Origin: Mycolicibacterium chitae
Lineage (GTDB): Bacteria; Actinomycetota; Actinomycetes; Mycobacteriales; Mycobacteriaceae
Reading direction: 5' to 3'
DNA: 64,000 nucleotides
Assembly: GCF_900637205.1 (NCBI RefSeq)
Contig: NZ_LR134355.1
Span: 2,852,001 to 2,916,000 of the forward strand
The position numbers were made by a program, and so were the translations under genes. This document shows positions 62,884-64,000 of the stretch, piece by piece (position 1 is the stretch's first letter; every line of letters starts with the position of its first letter). Below the pieces are notes generated by a model. That model did not search any database, was not told the origin of the DNA, and was given only the letters and a program-made list of their open reading frames with translations.

Positions 62884-64000
62884 CCGACCTCGCCGCCAAC
62901 CCGGAACAGCTACTGTTCGCGTCCACCACGCGGGCCTTCCTGGACAAGGAAGCGTCGCTGGCCCACGTGCGCGGGCTGCATGACGCCGGAACCTCGTTCG
63001 AGTCCGCGTGGTGGCAGCGCGCCGCCGAATTGGGGTGGGCCAGCCTGCTGGTCCCCGAAGAACTCGGCGGCGGAAGCGTTTCCGGCGACGGGGTCGCCGA
63101 CCTTGCCCTGGTGGCCGAGCAGATCGGAACTTCGGTGGCCCCTGGACCGCTGCATCCGGTGAGCACCGTGCTCGCCGCGCTGACCGAGGCCCCCGAGGGC
63201 CACGAGGACACCATCGAGGCGCTGGTCTCCGGTGAACTGGTGGCGTCCTGGGCGGTCTACGAGCCGCGGCGGCCGCTGAGCCTGCGGGACGACGCCGAGA
63301 TCACCACCACCGCAACGCCGACCGACGCCGGCTTCCGCATCGACGGCGTCAAGGACCGGGTCGAGGCGGGCGCCGAGGCCGGTGCGCTGCTGGTGCTGGC
63401 CCGCTGCGACGGCGCGCTGCGCCAGTTCGTGGTGCCGACCGACGCGGCCGGGGTCACCGTCACCGCCCAGGAGTCGGTCGATCTGGTCAAGCGTTACGCC
63501 CGAGTCGAATTCGACGGCGTGACCGTGGACGCGTCGGCCGCGGTGGGCGACGCCGCGCAGACACCGGCGATCCTGGAGCGGCAACGTCAGATCGCGCTGG
63601 TCCTGCAGTGCGCCGAGATCGTCGGGATCCTCGACGCGGTGCTGACCATGACCAATCAGTGGCTGACCGACCGGCACAGCTTCGGCCGGCCGCTGGCCTC
63701 CTATCAGGCCCTCAAGCACCGCGCCGCGGACATGAAGATGTGGTTCGAGGCCGCGCGCGGCACCACCGCGGGTGCGGTCGCCGCGGTGTCCGCCCGGGCC
63801 GCCGACGCGCCGCTGCTGGTCAGCGTCGCGAAAGCCTATGTGGCCGAACGCGCCCCGGTGATGTTGCAGGACTGCGTGCAGTTGCACGGTGGCATCGGCG
63901 TGACGTGGGAACACGATCTGCACCTGTACCTGCGCCGGGTGTCGCTGTACCGGGCCATGTTCGGCTCCCCGGAAGACCATCACCGCGCCGTGTACGCCCT
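62880..64000 (+). CDS. Acyl-CoA dehydrogenase, 3' truncated by window edge
   Basis: The ATG at 62880 overlaps the amidohydrolase stop, and the frame stays open to the last base (373 residues visible). The helical N-domain (EELGGGSVSGDGVADLALVAEQIG), middle domain and C-domain (DRHSFGRPLASYQALKHRAADM, VQLHGGIGVTWEHDLHLYLRR) are present, so only a few C-terminal residues are missing. It belongs to the shorter, FadE beta-type subfamily that often pairs with a second FadE to form a heterotetramer; the partner would lie beyond the window. Confidence 0.88.
   Translation, partial: MTDLAANPEQLLFASTTRAFLDKEASLAHVRGLHDAGTSFESAWWQRAAELGWASLLVPEELGGGSVSGDGVADLALVAEQIGTSVAPGPLHPVSTVLAALTEAPEGHEDTIEALVSGELVASWAVYEPRRPLSLRDDAEITTTATPTDAGFRIDGVKDRVEAGAEAGALLVLARCDGALRQFVVPTDAAGVTVTAQESVDLVKRYARVEFDGVTVDASAAVGDAAQTPAILERQRQIALVLQCAEIVGILDAVLTMTNQWLTDRHSFGRPLASYQALKHRAADMKMWFEAARGTTAGAVAAVSARAADAPLLVSVAKAYVAERAPVMLQDCVQLHGGIGVTWEHDLHLYLRRVSLYRAMFGSPEDHHRAVYA

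Overview
The window is a high-GC, densely coding, largely minus-strand actinobacterial chromosome segment. A two-permease/six-Mce operon, mycobacterial-type core gene order (nusB-efp-pepQ, aroB-aroK-aroC, aroE-mltG-ruvX-alaS, rarA, aspS), frequent GTG starts and 1-8 bp gene overlaps point to Mycobacteriaceae. A Mycolicibacterium-like environmental species is my inference; no rRNA or tRNA gene, IS element, prophage or CRISPR array was seen.

Layout. 1-6241: accessory enzymes (a beta-lactamase-fold hydrolase cut by the window edge, an HsaA-like acyl-CoA dehydrogenase-fold protein, a luciferase-like monooxygenase, a frameshifted gene, a LysR regulator, a 2-oxoglutarate/Fe(II) oxygenase). 6329-18441: core block for transcription/translation factors (nusB, efp, alaS), the shikimate pathway (aroB, aroK, aroC, aroE) and cell-wall/DNA functions (mltG, ruvX); aroQ is absent from its usual place. 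18532-26324: small membrane and secreted proteins, RarA, DUF3097, and a three-gene zinc peptidase/transglutaminase/ATP-grasp unit.

26.4-54.5 kb is the notable part: an apparently self-contained catabolic island inserted before aspS. A plus-strand arm (thiolase, SDR, acyl-CoA dehydrogenase, crotonase-SMP-30 fusion, crotonase, SDR, TetR, acyl-CoA ligase) and a minus-strand arm (TetR, hydantoinase/acetone-carboxylase-type A and B subunits, a 69-residue zinc ribbon, acyl-CoA ligase, SDR, crotonase, thiolase) flank a complete mce operon (yrbEA-yrbEB-mceA-F). Two palindromic operator families tie the arms to the importer: TAAC/TTAC-N6-GTAA sites lie before the plus-arm units and before mce, and a 24-bp perfect palindrome before the second TetR recurs almost exactly before mce. 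I read this as import plus ATP-dependent carboxylation, CoA activation and beta-oxidation-like cleavage of an unknown hydrophobic, possibly ketone-bearing, substrate.

54.6-64.0 kb: aspS, a type B carboxylesterase, a zinc metallopeptidase, a TesB thioesterase with a luciferase-like oxidoreductase, a TetR regulator, and an amidohydrolase followed by an acyl-CoA dehydrogenase that runs off the window end.
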